A stretch of 64,000 nt of DNA from Corella eumyota. Lineage: Eukaryota > Chordata > Ascidiacea > Phlebobranchia > Corellidae. Numbering within the stretch: position 1 is the first letter of the stretch; each line of letters opens with the position of its first letter. The stretch lies in NCBI GenBank assembly GCA_963082875.1, contig OY720098.1:16244001-16308000 (forward strand), read 5' to 3'. A model generated the notes under the pieces. The model saw only the letters and a program-made list of their open reading frames with translations. It searched no databases and was not told the origin of the DNA. The translations under genes were made by a program, and so were the position numbers. Of the stretch, positions 25,675 through 40,600 are shown piece by piece.

Positions 25675-28600
25675 TTATTTTCGATCATCGATTGTTTTTA
25701 TAAACTCAGTTGCGGCTGTAAATTGCATCCACCAATAAGCATCCTCTCCACTCAATTGCTCTCCCAAGAAACTATTCACATATTGAACAGTAGATAGAAG
25801 ATGGGAAGGGTTAGCCTAAAATTAAATTTTTATTTGAGATCCAAGGTTCAATACCCTATGCTTTCAATTTGGAGCATTTTTAAATAAGGTGATAGATTCA
25901 GAAAAAAAAAATTAATTAGCAGATTAATATTCTTAAAAATCATTAAGTGAATACTTTCCAAAACAAACAAAAACTCAATACAGACTTGGTGTTAATATCT
26001 AAACTCTAAAATCAGTGCACTAGCTTAAGATAAACAAATTAAAAAACCAAGCATAACAGAAAAAACTGGTTACTGTACTTTAATTAAAAACCCTTTAATA
26101 AAAAACCATTTATTTCCAAAAAAATGTTGCACAAATTATATTAAAATGCCCATTTTGAAATTTTGTTTTTGACCAAATGGTTTTCTGCTATATGGAATAC
26201 CAGTAAAAACAAGTAACTCTTACCTTAATAAGAACAAACACTAACACCGGTGTAAAATCATCCGCACCGGGAGCCTCACTCTCGTCCGCTAACTTTAACA
26301 AGTGCATCACAGCTCTGCAACACTTGAGGGCAGAATTGAGCTTGCCACGTGGCGACCTGTGTGCCGCCAACGCGCTTGCCTCCCTCTGAGCACTTGGCCA
26401 GGGACATTCTTGAAGGTATTTTGCACGTACTTGTAAGGAGGGGTGGTCTGGAGTTATGACAATCGACAAGCGTGAAATGTGTTCGTGGAAGAGCCTTAAA
26501 AAAATAAGTTTTTTTTTTGATATTCAATGTGGTAAACTACTAACAGCATCATATTTGTTAAGTTACAACTCTTATTTTTGTCATTAACTAGTTATGTGCC
26601 ACATGTTAAGATTTTTTATCTACTTTATGCATACCTTATTTATTTATTAGTTTAAGTTAATTGATAAATATGAGCCTCAATTGAGATTGGCCTTTGGGTT
26701 ATCACATTTGTAAAACATTATAAATTCACAGGTATTGTTTTTAAGTGGTAAAAAACATTGGACATCACCAAGGTTCTGGGTTTAAATCCCACCAAATTAA
26801 TGCCAGAGCATCCATGAATAGTGCACATATGCCTTAATCAATCTGTTATACATTTTTGCAAGTCAAAAAAAAAACAATTTGAAGGTTTATGATTACACAA
26901 TAGTAATAATATTATCCCAAAGCTTATAAAGACAATTCGAAAGTAATACGGTACATGCTTTGAAGTTATTTTGTTAATAAATGTCAACAAAAAGGGTTAA
27001 CAAAACTTACTGGTCTCTTAAAATATCGCCATCTCCATTTGGAAAGATAGCTTGTTTATAAATACTCGCAAAAATACATCGTTCGATGCAAATTTCAGCT
27101 TCGGCCAGTTGCTCTTTACTAGACCCTGTTAAAAATAATTCAACCGTTTTTTGTTTAAAAAGATCCTAAAGGAATCCTAGTTTAAAACTTTAGATAAAAT
27201 GGTAACATTGCTTATTTGGTTTTAAGTTAAGTAACCATTTCTGCAAATTAGTAACGAAATAAATAAAAAAAAACTCGAATTACCAATTTAAACCCAAAAA
27301 AGTAATCCAACTTATGTAATAAAGTACATAAATAATTTATGTTTTATGCACAAATTTGCATTAGTTTAAACAAAAAATAAAAAATCAGTTTAAAAAAAAA
27401 CAATTTAGTTTTTATAAATTTTACCAATCAAATAACACAGACAACCATTTTATTACCTTCCCACACAGGGTTTTCTACCAGTTGACCATACAACCAGCTT
27501 AAAAATTGACCAACCGAGCTGACTTTCTCATCGGAGGTGATACTCATCCGGAATCGATCCCGGAATTGGTTAAAGTAGGATTCCTGCTTCTTCATAAACA
27601 AGCGGACACACTGAGTGCTAAAATATCTCCTAAAAAAGATTGTTAATTATATTAGTTATAACAATATTTATGTTTTACTTTACATATAATTTTATAAAAC
27701 CCCAGGTAAAATTCTAGAATACCTGTACAAGTTTTAAAATGATTGCCACATTTAAAAAAAAATCGACCACATGAACATTTCTTCGAATATCAAAATTTAA
27801 AAAAAAACATTTACCAAAATAAAGGTCAAAATTATTTTAAAAATAAAATGGCATTATTCAGGTTAGGGGAAGAAAAGATTAATAAAAGATGTATTAATTA
27901 CGAAAATTCCGAAAAAAAATGTGTTTTTGGCCATATGGTTTTCTGTCAAATCCAAGGATATCCCAAATATTTTATTATTTAAAAAAGTTAATAAAATATT
28001 AACATAATCAATTGTTTCACCTGCACACAGTTTGGTCTCTCTCAGTACAAGCAGTTATATGTTTGAGGTAAGATGAAGCGGATAATAAATGTTGACGAGA
28101 TCGAACCAGGTAAGCTATATAAGCCGACCTGTTCTTATAATCCCTCCACATTTCCTATAAAAAAAAAAACAGATTACAATCACTTGAAAAATTCAAAAGG
28201 TAAATGGTATTTCGAATCTTTAACATCTAACGAAATTTTTAATACAATTATTAAAAGTAAGAAAAAATTTTAGGTGAAGTTTATAGTTTGAATCAATTAA
28301 CAGTATTAGCATTTTACAAGCAATGTTATCTCATATCAAGATTTTTACAAGCCATTAGACAATATATCTATGTTTTATTTTTATTTTTTTGTATATATCT
28401 TTATCCTCGGTGGGAAGGTTGAATGTGTGATCTAAACATAGAGTAACATCAGATACTTCGACCCAGTCTTGAGTTACCTGTGGCAGTTTGGGATATTATA
28501 GATTATAATTGCCCAAAAATTATGCTGCTGATTAAGTGCTGGCTCAGCAGGAGTTCATACCGTTTATAGCGCCTTACTCAAGGGCGCTACAGTATGAGAG

Positions 28601-31600
28601 CAGTGGGGATTAAACCCACGACCTCATGGTAGTGTAGCAAGTGTTCTTACCACTACACCACGCTGCCGGTAAAGCAATGGGACAACATATTAAATTTTTA
28701 CAAGTCAATAGACAATAAATTAAAGTTTTTGTTCAAGCAACAAAAATAAATCAAAGTTTTTCTAAACAATGAAACAATATGCAAAGTTTTCGCAGGAAGT
28801 TGGACAATATGCAAACTTTTTCCCAAGCATTGGAATTATGTATCAAGTTTTTTTTTTAAGAATTGGACAGAAATTTACATAAATTTCAAATTATCTTTTA
28901 ATACTAATATTTCATTTTAAATAGTAACAACTTTTTGCTAAATACCTGTATAAGATTCCTACACTGCTCATCATCTAAAGCCTTGATACATCTTATTACT
29001 TCATGTAGCTGAGCAATCCTTGATAAGTCCTGTAAGGTTAAAGCTTCAGCATGCTGAGATCTCAGAAAAGATAGAATTTGGTCGCGACATCTAAGTGGAA
29101 AAATTATAAAAAAAAATTAAATGAAAAAAAAAGTACTGGTATTGTATTTAAATTCAATATGTTTTTGTTTTACAAATTTAATTAGTATAAAAGTTTAAAA
29201 ATACAAATACTTAACTTTACAGACAATTTTTATTCCAAATATTGCAATATTTTATTCTTTTTATAGTTACTAATACTTCATTTTTGACAATTTTTGCCTT
29301 TAGGTATTGCATATAAAGGCTAGTAATATGACATTTATCACATGATGGGTCACCACAAAATTATAAAATTTGCTAATTTATTGTTAAATTGAAAACCTAA
29401 ACTTTTGAACAAACTTACTTGACCCTGTCAGGTGAATTTCTGTTATGTTCATGACCCAAATTAAACAACATAAAATTATGAGATTCAGAGTTCATCCCAG
29501 GAGACGCTCCTCCTAGAAGAAGAAGAGAAGCGGAAGGAGCTTCTGGGAGAGGTTGGGAAGAAGATAAAACAATCCGGAGCTTTCTCTTTGCATCTTCCTT
29601 CAGATTTTTTGTTTTTTTAACAACGTTATCACCAGGACATGAGGTAGAAATTGCTTTTTGGATCACAGGAACGGATGAGGAAGACATCCTCCAATCTCCG
29701 GAACCTAACTGGAGGGAGGAGGTGGAGGATGCCCCTCTGGTTGCCGTGGTTACTGTGTCGTCACTAAGTGGTGATTGGGCATCAGTGGCCGTTGAGCCAC
29801 TTTGACTGAAAAAAATTATAATTTTCTTTATTAAAGCAATTTGTTATCAATTTTTTGTTCCATTACTTTTTTAGATATAAATGACCAAAAATAGAAGATA
29901 ATATACCCTTATACAAGTGCTAATAATTAGTACAATTTTTTTTACATTATTTTTTTAAATACAACTACAGTTAACTATCTTAGATAAACGTTGAGAAGGG
30001 AGGAAATATAAATTTATAAAAAAAATGGTTTTTAAAAATTTAAATTACTTTTGTGAGTCATTTAAATCAGATTGATAACTAGCCCCATGCAGAGTTTCAA
30101 GCGTCGAGTTTAATTGGCTGTCATGCTCTGGTGATTTCAGGTCAGCTGACTTATTTAGGTCGTGATTGGATGACACTTTTTTCATGTATTTCTGCATTAT
30201 ATCCTCACCCGGCGATAAATTCTGACAAAAAAATATTAAAAAAAATTTTTTAGGACAATTTTTTTTACTAATACAGTATTATTTTTAAATATCATTTGTA
30301 ACTTTTCAAGATTATTTTATATTAATATTATATCATATTTAAAACAAGCTTTTTTACCTCAGTGTTAATAACCTCTGTCTTCTTTTCAGGTTCTTCTGTA
30401 GAACCTAAAAAAAATAAAAAAATATTTATTTTTAATATTTTTAAAAATCTTATAAAGTTTTTAAATATGTAAGAAAAAGATTATTTGCTGTAAATTGTAA
30501 AAAAAATGCAAATTATTCAAACAGTTTATAAGTAATATTTTTTTCTTGTAAAATTTCAAATTTGTTTTTTTTAAATAAAATTCATATTAAAAAAAAATTA
30601 CAAAAAGGGCGGCAGCGGGAATCAAGTCAACAACCTCCAGTACTTTTTTATAAAAACATTTTATTTAATACAAGCACAGTTGAAATTTTATATTTGTTTT
30701 ATAAAGAAATGAACTTACTTAAAAATGGTTCAAAAAGACCACTCTGTCTTGGACTACTTCCATCTTGTTTCTTTTTTTTGGAAAAGTTTGAAAATCGATT
30801 TTTTTGCCACCAAGATTTTTTGCGATCCAAGCCTTTGTTTATTTGGGGTAGACTAGGTGAGTCCTTTAAAAAAAATTTTTTAATAAATTTAAAAATTTTG
30901 AAAATGTTTTTTAAATAAAAAGAGTTTTTACCAAAAATATAAAATTTAGCAAAATTTTGTATTAGTTAAAAATGATTATAACTTGCTTAGTTTTTATACC
31001 AATTAAATTAAAACAAAACAGTACTTTTTATGATTTATTTACCATTTCGACACTAGGTGATGCTGTCTCTTCTTTTTTATTTGAAGAATTTGATCCAATT
31101 TTTTTCACTGTGTTGGGATTTGGTTGATTTACTGTTGAAGCAGTAGGTGATGTAGCATCTTAAAAATAATAAAAAATTGAATTGGCATTTTTACAAATTT
31201 GGCCTTAATCATTGCCACTTTTTAATACCAGTAGTCTTGAGTTTATTTCCAACTGCCACCCTTTTTTTTAGTTCGATCAATCATATTACTAACTCAGTCT
31301 CTAAGCTTAAAACTAATTAACCAAAAATCAATGCAAATGTATTTAAGAAAAAATAACTTAATTGTACCTGATTGAATGTCCACTAACGTTTCATCCACAT
31401 TATTCATGTTAAAATTATTTGGTGGGAAACTAGGGTTAACTAGGAGGTCAGGGATGTCAGATTTTGCTTAAAAAAATGCAAATTTAGTATTTTAAAGAAA
31501 TAAATCATATATTTAAAAAATAAACAACTGTATTAAATGATAATATATTTAAAAAAACATGAATTCTGCTGTAATAGATGTTTTTTAATGAACAATCCAA

Positions 31601-34600
31601 TGGAACTTAGTAACTGATATACATATGTATGTTTAATTTACAGGCAATTAATTTACAGGCAAATACTAGCTGCAAGGTGCATTTATATTACAACAAAAAA
31701 AGTCCCTGCTGTAGAGCAGGGTATCAACTAGTACAAAATAAATATATCAAAAACACTTCTTACCTGGAGTTGAATTGGAATTTTTGCTTAAATCGCTGCT
31801 GTTAGGATTGGAAAGCGGATCAAAATCTTTCAAAATTTCTGCATTGCTCACTTGCTTGGTTTGAACTGGAATAAAAGCAGAAGACGGGTTGTGATTCATC
31901 GTATTTTGTGACGGCTTTTCTTCCCATGCTATCAGATGGGTGCTGTCCACAGCTGTAGGATTTTCATCTTTAGTTTGTTTCTTGTAGGGTGAACGTTTTA
32001 TTGTGTTTATGTGATCGGTGAACTGCATCAGGGTGTCAGAATCCGACTCGCTGTTACTTGTCTCGATTTTCGTGTTTGGAATCTTCCATCCGACAGATTT
32101 TTCCTCTTTAGTCTTTGCACTTTTTTCCCGTTTTAACTTCTCGTCAAATGACACAGATGTCTTGATGACCTCAGCTTTCTCGTGTTTAAATTTGGATGTG
32201 GAAGCTGTTAAAACTGATGTCTGAGTGTTCTGAATTTTAATCGACGATACGACCAATGATGATGTCACTGTTGATGATGTCATCATCGCAACAGGCGACT
32301 GACTTGTTTGGAAGTGGAGTCTCGGAGAGGGAGAGGCACTGGAGTTGACTTTTGGCCGATCTTCAGAACTGTTGGAGGAGCTACCTCCGATCCCATGAGC
32401 AGATTCTCCTCGAGTAAGGAGATCCTCCGCATCCGGACTAATGCTATTTGGTCCTTTACCAAAACTTCTTTCTGATCCACCTTGTTCTTCTCCAACTAAA
32501 AATATATCTTTTTTAAATATATAGAAATTTAAATAAAACATTAGAAAACAATCTACATACCCTTAGCTTGATTGCTTTCAGACACAAGGGAAAGTCCCGA
32601 GACCCCACTAAACCCAGATGCAGCACTCAATCCTGGGGTGCTTGCTCGGGATCGATTATCCTCCATAGCGTCTTCGGTTGGCTAAAAATAATTAAACATT
32701 TGTTAAAAAGTGCTGAGGTCAGTAAATTAAAAAAAATTTATTGTTTATACTATTTTTTAAATTTTAGAGAATAGTTTTCCTTACTGGATTTCCAGACTCA
32801 GATTCAAGCTCCTGTAGCCGGACTTCTGGTCTCATATCTGGAGGTTCGCTGTCACTTGGAAGGACTTCTACACTCCAAACATCACTTCTTGTGTCTTCAT
32901 CTCTGGCAAGAGCTAAGAATGAACTAATAGAACCTGATTGAGCTCTGAAAAGTTTTGAAATTCGTGTTACAAAAATAAACCAAAAAATTATTTTAAACTG
33001 TTGATCTTTATTTAAGTATTGTCATAAGCCTACACTTAAACAGGAGACCACAAAAAATTGCAAAAATTGAAAGACAATTATTATTTACATTAGAGTAACC
33101 TTAAACTAAGTTTACAAGGATACTAATTCTAAAACTAATTTTAAACAATAATTTACCTAATGTGCTCAGCAGGATCTTCTGCAATCTCCCTTAACCTCTC
33201 GGACTGCGACTCCTGCTCAGCCGGAGCTTCCGAGTCAGAGGCGTACACATCCATGCTCCATGTTTCTGATCTCGCATCCACTGCTCCCTGACCCCCTAGT
33301 GACCCAGATTCGTCTCTTCTTAACCCACCTGTGACCCCAGGGTCAGCAAACCTGACCCCTAGTTCTTGTCGGATTTCGAATTTACGCATCTTGTCTTCAA
33401 TACTCTCTCTAAAATAAAAAAGAAATTAAAAATAAATTTTCGGAAAATAATTTACAAATATATTAAAAAAATTAAAGGTAACACTAAATATTGAATAAAA
33501 AGTGTTAAATGTTACCTTGAAGTTGGCAGTTTTCTTCTCAAGTCCTTAAGAGCTTCGTCATTGTTCGCATGAGTCACACTTTCAAGATCTCCTCCCTCCT
33601 CTTCCTCTTCCTGAATTCAAATATATAAAAAAAATTAATTAAATATTTTGCCTTTTTTCTACTTTTTTCTGTTAACAAAATAAAAAAAGTAAACCTGATT
33701 TCCATGGGAACTGGCAGCATGGAAACTGCTGGCATCATCGTTGGGAACCTCCTCTGCTTGATCCATGTCCATGGAGGAGGAGCCGGAGGTCCTGGAGATC
33801 CCATCTTCCGTTGGAAGTTCCTGTCCAATCTCACTCATATCTGAACCTGATCAAAATAATTTAAACAAAATTAGATTTTTAAAATAATATTTAAATTAGT
33901 TTAATTAAAATTGCATAAACAAAAAAGTATTTACCCAATACATAGATTAAGTAGTTACCCAATTTTACTGAAACCCATTTGAAATTTGTTTAATTAAATT
34001 CATTTATTTTAAAAAGCTAATGTTTGAGGTTAAATAATTAAATATTTGAATAGCATTCTTAACCTCCAGAGTAGACAGAGAAGCGGGATCTTTTCTCCAT
34101 TCCTTCTGCCTCTGTCAGAGAGTTTGTGTCCATGGGAGGATTCTCTGGGAGGTTGGAGGTGGATTGATGATTATCTTGCATCTCCATCACCTTGGAAACA
34201 AAAGTGAAAATTTTTTTACAAAATGGAAACTTAACTTAAGTAGAAAAATATATTGATGTGTTTAGTCAGACTACTATTAAAAAATCTAGTAAAATAAAAT
34301 CTGTATATTCAATAAAGCTAATGGAAAACACTATTTATTTAAATGTTAAACTTATAGAATTTTAAAATAATAAAAACTGCGTATGTGCAGATAAATTACA
34401 GGAGCAACTATTATTTGCAAGTTTCAATTATATTACTACAAATAAAACATAACCTTTTGTGTGGGTATTTAACTAGTAATAACATGTACATTAAAATATT
34501 CAAAAACACAAATCAAAATAAATTAAATACATAAACAATTTATTTACAAATAAACAAACAATGCTAAAACTATTTACTAAAATTGTTTAACCTAATTTGA

Positions 34601-37600
34601 ACACAATAGTTAACAAAAAGCTAAGTTCACTTTTATTTTAACTTACCTCATTTTCAGGTATGGTACCAGGAGGTTCCTGTGAAGAATTTGTATTTGAATT
34701 GATTGAAATAACTAGAACAACATCATTATAGTCAGGTCCAATATCTAAAAAAATGAGAAAAAAATATAATCTTTTATAATAAAGCATTTTGGCAATTTAA
34801 ATTAAATGTCTCGAAAAAAAACTACCCTTTGTCGTGCCAAGTAAAAATTAAAGTAATTTTGTAAACTGTCAAATGGGTTAAAATGCAGTTAATGAAAAAA
34901 ACTTAAGAAAATATAACAATGATACAATAAAATAATGAAGTGCGTTACACAATATGTTCTTTTCTACAAATTTATAAAAAAGAAATTAAATTCGATTTTA
35001 CCTCCAGGACAATCCTCTCCTTCCTCCTCATCTCTTTTCGAAGATCTCCCTTTTGCTAAATATTAAAAAGTCGAAGTGTAAATCTGTTCAAACAGCTTCT
35101 TAAAAACTATACACTTATCGAGTGGATATCAAGGCCAATTTTTAAAGTTAGTTATTTTAAAAATGTTTAAATACAGTAGTTTGTTATTTTAATAAATTTA
35201 AGAAAGAAATCTTAGCTGAAATTCGAAACTGTAAAAATTGTTTAAATTTTGAATTGAAAAAATTACCTTTCGCTGCTTTAGGTGTTTTCTTAGCCCCATT
35301 GTTAATATTAAGTAGATCACCAGTCGAGCCACCAGATGGAGGTAAGGGATCAGACCCACCACTTGAACCACTTCCTCTTTTTCGAGCTAAAAAAATTTAT
35401 GAAAAATAAAACACTAATAAAAATATTAAAAAAATGAAAGAAATTCTGAAAATGTGCTTTTGAGAAATATATGTTATTAATGCATTGATTGTTTTACTTT
35501 ATATTACATTTTGACATTTTTTTTCAGGTTTTCCGTGCATTAATAAATATAAATAAAAAGATATACCAGAAATATTACATTATTGTGACGGAAAAAAATT
35601 AATTTCAAGATTTAAAACATGCCGTACGTATGAATGTTTTCATAAAGATTTTAAGTATATTATGACATTGTCACCGAACCCATACTATTTGAGTTGACTC
35701 CCCCATACCAACAAATTATGTATTTAATTTTTTCTTTAAAAAAGTTTTATCCCAAATAACAAATTACACTTTATTTGTATTTAACAAAAAATGAAGACTT
35801 TTAAGTGATCCTATTCTTTTAAACAAAATTACCTTCTTCAACATTATTGGATTGATTTGTTTTTGTTTCGGTTTTTAACATACAAGCTGGAGGTGAGGTT
35901 GGTAGATGAGATAATATTTCTGCTAATGACGATTGATCAACTCCACGAACATCTGATTGCTAATAAAATAAATTATAAAAACTAATCAAACAAGAAAATA
36001 ATCCGAAAAATATATTGCAAAAGCTAGAAAGGTAAAATAAAAAAAATCAATCGTAAGCTGCCAAAAAATATTTAAAAATTTTTTTTTTTCTTTTAGATAT
36101 AATAAATCTTAGTGGATAATATATATGTATGTTAAATTTAAAAGCTTTTAAAATAAAAACTATTGTAGAGTGTAAGTTGTTTATCATAGGCATATATTAC
36201 TTGCGAGTTTTAAAAATATTTAGTTTCAAAATACAATTTTACTGACCTGTATTTCATTAAGGAACTGCACAAGTTGAGATAACTGATTAACAGTGAAATG
36301 AACAGCAGATGACACATAACCATGTGGTGAGCTATGAGTTGATGGCACCCCATCCGAGTTACAGGATTCTATAACACTGTCTATTAAAGCCTGCATAGGA
36401 ACCTTAAAAAATAAAAAAAAATAACCTTAAAAAAATTTAAATTGGTGGTTTTTAGTGTAGAGTTTTATAAAGATATTTTTAAGTTTTGTAGCCTAATTAT
36501 ATAACATTCAAAAAAATTTTTTTGGGACTTAGTTTTTTTAAATTTAGTTTTAATTAAAAATTTTAATTTATTTTAGTTAAATATAAAAAACAATAAAAAC
36601 ATGATTTATTATTACATTTTAAATTTAAAAATATTAATTTTAGCTCCTTAAAATTGCAAACTAAATAAGCATTTAATTTATTTAAGTATATAAATTATTT
36701 TTTTATAAAAATTACCTTATCTAGTTCCATATTTGCAAAGAATTTTTTAGATTGTTGATTTCCTTCTTGCTTATGTGCCATAACCTGTAATACCTATTAA
36801 AAAAACAATATCTAATAAGGTTAACTGAGCATAATAATTTAAAAAACTTTAATTTATTAACAATTTAAAAAGAAAAGTAAAAAAAAATTATTTTACATTT
36901 TTACAATTTTTTTGCATACCAACAAAAATTAAAATATCATTTAAAAAATTTTTAGTTGGAAAAAAATTTTAAATCATAAAAATATTATATTAACTGATTG
37001 AAGAAAAATGTTAATTTTTACAAACCTGGGCTATCTGCATGAGATTATCTCTCGTTACATCACTGACTGGGGCTTCCCCTGTGATCCCATGTAACTCTGG
37101 GTTAACAATTGCTGGTGACACAAACTGTTGGAGAAGGAAATCAGCTGACAGAGATCTGGCAACATTTTCTGATACAAGTCCTAGAATAAAAAAGGATTTG
37201 AAGAAGCATTGCCAACACAGCTACATTTAAAACATAGTTTCTTTAAAATTTGCAAGTAAGTGAGAATATTCTATATAACGAATATATAAGACCAATTTAA
37301 GGCATTTAGAATAAAAAAATCAGCTAATTGTGGTGTGTGGGTAAAATAAGCATATTTTATTTGAGACTTTGTTGCAACAGGGGTTTTGGTGACCATGCCA
37401 TAACATACTTAAAATCTTTATGGAAACATTAATACTTTTGGCATGTTTTAAATCATTAAATTGATTTTGTCATTTTTTCCCGTTGCATTGTTGTAATATC
37501 AATTGTATATCATATTTATTATTTACTTTTATCAATGTGCGAAAAACCAAAAAAAAAAAAACAGCAGCCTGTAGGGTGGGCAATCAACTAGTTTTTCAAA

Positions 37601-40600
37601 CAAACAATATTTCTCTATGTTTTTTTTTGAAAAAAAAAGTAAATTACTCTTACCTGCATCCTTAACAATATGATAAGCTCTTGCTATGATCCAACCAAGA
37701 CTTTGTGGAAAACAAGACATAGCAGAAGTGAGGCTTTCAACAAACGATAAACAAATTCGAGACAGATTTTTCTCCGTCTCAATTACATGTTCTTTCAACT
37801 TAGCCTGTTGAAAACATTGTCAAATCAGAAAAATGTAAAATTTGATACTGAAGCAATAAATAAAAGCAGTAATTTGCTGGCTCTATGTAATTAGTTTTGT
37901 CCAGTTAACAAGCTACCATTTTATTGTTTATCATAACTTTATCGCAACAAACGTTTGTCTTAACTGCACAAAAAAAAGTTTTTTTCTTTTCAAGGTTTAT
38001 AAAATAAATGTTAGGTTGTTTAATAAAAAATGTTAATTATATAAAGCATTAAATAAAAATGTAGTTGTTAGATATAATTACTAACTATATTATCGTCATC
38101 ATGACAAGGCAAATATTGGCATAATACAAATTTAACTTCAATATTAATTTGTTCCCTTGATGTGCAAACAAAAAAAAGAGATTTTTTTTATTTTCAATTT
38201 CTTACTTGAAAATTGGGTTCTGATTGATTACCAAATCTTTTCTCAATCTCACTTTTACTCAAGCGATCTAAAATCTTGTTCGGATTGGTCTCAAGAAGCA
38301 ATTCTGAATCCATTACAACCTGTTACACAATAACAATATTAAGTTAAAAAATAACCAATGAAAATTTAGTGTAGTCGCATAAAAACTTATGTAATTAAAT
38401 CCCATCACTTTGGAATATGTAAAGGTAGTTTGATCACAGTTTAAATTATGTTTTGTAATTGAAAATGCAATTATATTGGTTTTATACAGCTTAATCTTAA
38501 CAAAATTTGGCAGCATGGTGTAGTTGTTGGGACAGTTGGCTTTACTACATAAGGTCATGAGTTTGATTCCCACTGTTTCGAGCCTAATCACAATGTCATG
38601 GTAACCATAGATAAAATGTTAAAGTTATTTTACCCTGCAGAGCCCCAAAAACAACAGATTGATTAGTAAATATTAGTAATATAATGAGATGAATATTTTA
38701 GAAAATTGCAGAATTAAATTAAAACTAAGCCAAGGAACCCATATTACAATTCATTAGTCAATCATTTCACAAACATGACTAAAAACTTTACAAAATCAAC
38801 ATTAAAAAATTTTTTTTTTAATCTAAAAATTTAATTTACAACTGTTAATTTACCTCCATAATTGGTTGATGTAGTGCAGCAGTTAAAAACAGTTTTCCAG
38901 ATAATAAAGATTCTGTAAACAACCTAAAAAAATATAACACTTAAAAAAATAAGACAATCTAGAATTTTTGTTACATAAACATTGTAACATTTACTTTGTA
39001 TAACTTTAAAAAAAGCATTAAAAATAGCTAAATAGTTAAACTAAATATTTTGAATAGTTCCAATAAAAATAACGTGACCAGCTTAAATAAATATAACAAC
39101 AAAAGCTGCTGAAAATTTCCCCATACTCATAGTTCAACTATTTACCTAAACACTACACAGAATGTGCAGCTTCCTTTCTGTAATAACCTTCTCGGTTCTT
39201 CCTCATTGGCAAGTTGAAGCAACAACAATGTCTCCATTAACTAAATAAAAAAATATATATTGAAAAATAAAAACAAATTTCAAAATTAAAAAACCTAAGT
39301 TTTTATTTACTGGTATTTACTTTTATTTTATTAATAAAATAATTAGCCTAAAAAACTTAATTTTAAACTACTATTAGATTGGGTAAATACTTTTAAAAAA
39401 GTATCCGCAAAAAATTGCGATTTAATTACTTTAGTTAATTTGCTGGATAGGCTATTTTTTTACTAAACTTCAATATGTAATAATACTTATCAAAAATGAC
39501 CACTTAATAATCAAGAAATATATACAAAAAAAATTTCTTTAATTTTAACAAACCGCTTATAACTCACCTCCAACAAAGACCTATGGTCATCAGTGATAAT
39601 ACTGTTGCCATAGCAGCCAAGAACAATGGTCCTAGCAACCTCCTGAGTGCAATCAATTCCAAGTTTGTCACCGTAAGCCAGGCAAGCTGCAGCGAGTGTG
39701 GGGTTGTTTAAAAATTCCTAGAAAAATAGTAAAATGAGTTAGAAAAAATGTAGTTTCTTTAAAATATCTTTTAAGCTTTGATGTAAGAAGGCTAATTTAA
39801 TAGCTTATTAATTGAGCTACTTTTATTACCATAGCCCATTTTTGGGTTGCATTTTGATGTTATTACTTTACATAATTTATGATTACCAAAAAAATCATGT
39901 TTAATTAGTGCTGTATTTACGATTGCATCAGACAGCCTGTTGTTAAACATCATTATTGATTTTTTTGTTTTGACTTATATCAAAGTGGGTATACTTTACA
40001 ACATAAAACATATTAAGAAACAAGCTATGGCTAGGATAAAACTAAGATCCAAAAATTACTCAATTTCTGCTGTACTGATTGTATTTTATTAACAATCACA
40101 ATATACTAATTTGGTTTAATTAACTGTTAACCCTCAAAACATTAAAATCAATAAATACAATACATATCCTATTAGGAAAACGAACTTCAAATTATACCTT
40201 ATTAAAAAGTTTGAAGCTTTCAATACTTAGTTTTTGAGTGTAGCGTTAATTTTGTAAATAAATACCTCCAGAAATTGGCTGTACATTGATTCTTGGTATC
40301 CCAATACCTTGTATGCATCAACAAATTGAATAGAATCAAGCTGGTTCGACCTTCGGCTACATGTTGTGGGTTTTGCTGATAATAACCAAGTTTAGTCATT
40401 TTAATTGAGTCATAAATGTTTTACTTTTACCTGTGCAGAATGACCACACATATTGGGTGTGTTAATAAAAAAGTTATTACCATATATGTAACTATCCAGG
40501 TATTACATGTTTTGTGCAAAGCACATCAAAATATTAACAACTAACATACGAAGCATATATATACTAAATTTAAAAATATTAAAAAAAATAAAGTTATGAG

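Noticed and set aside
28073-28273. 66-codon plus-strand frame in a gapvd1 intron
   Set aside because: It has no homology that I recognise, no signal or motif, and Lys/Asn-rich composition expected of AT-rich intron DNA.
28600-28670. Functional tRNA gene
   Set aside because: The A- and B-box-like motifs belong to a SINE head; the cloverleaf pairing is not intact and the same sequence recurs in other copies with a shared non-tRNA body.
30562-30918. 118-codon plus-strand frame at 30.6-30.9 kb
   Set aside because: It overlaps a gapvd1 exon in antisense (about 30718-30865) and is Phe/Lys-rich; the minus-strand exon fits the gene model.
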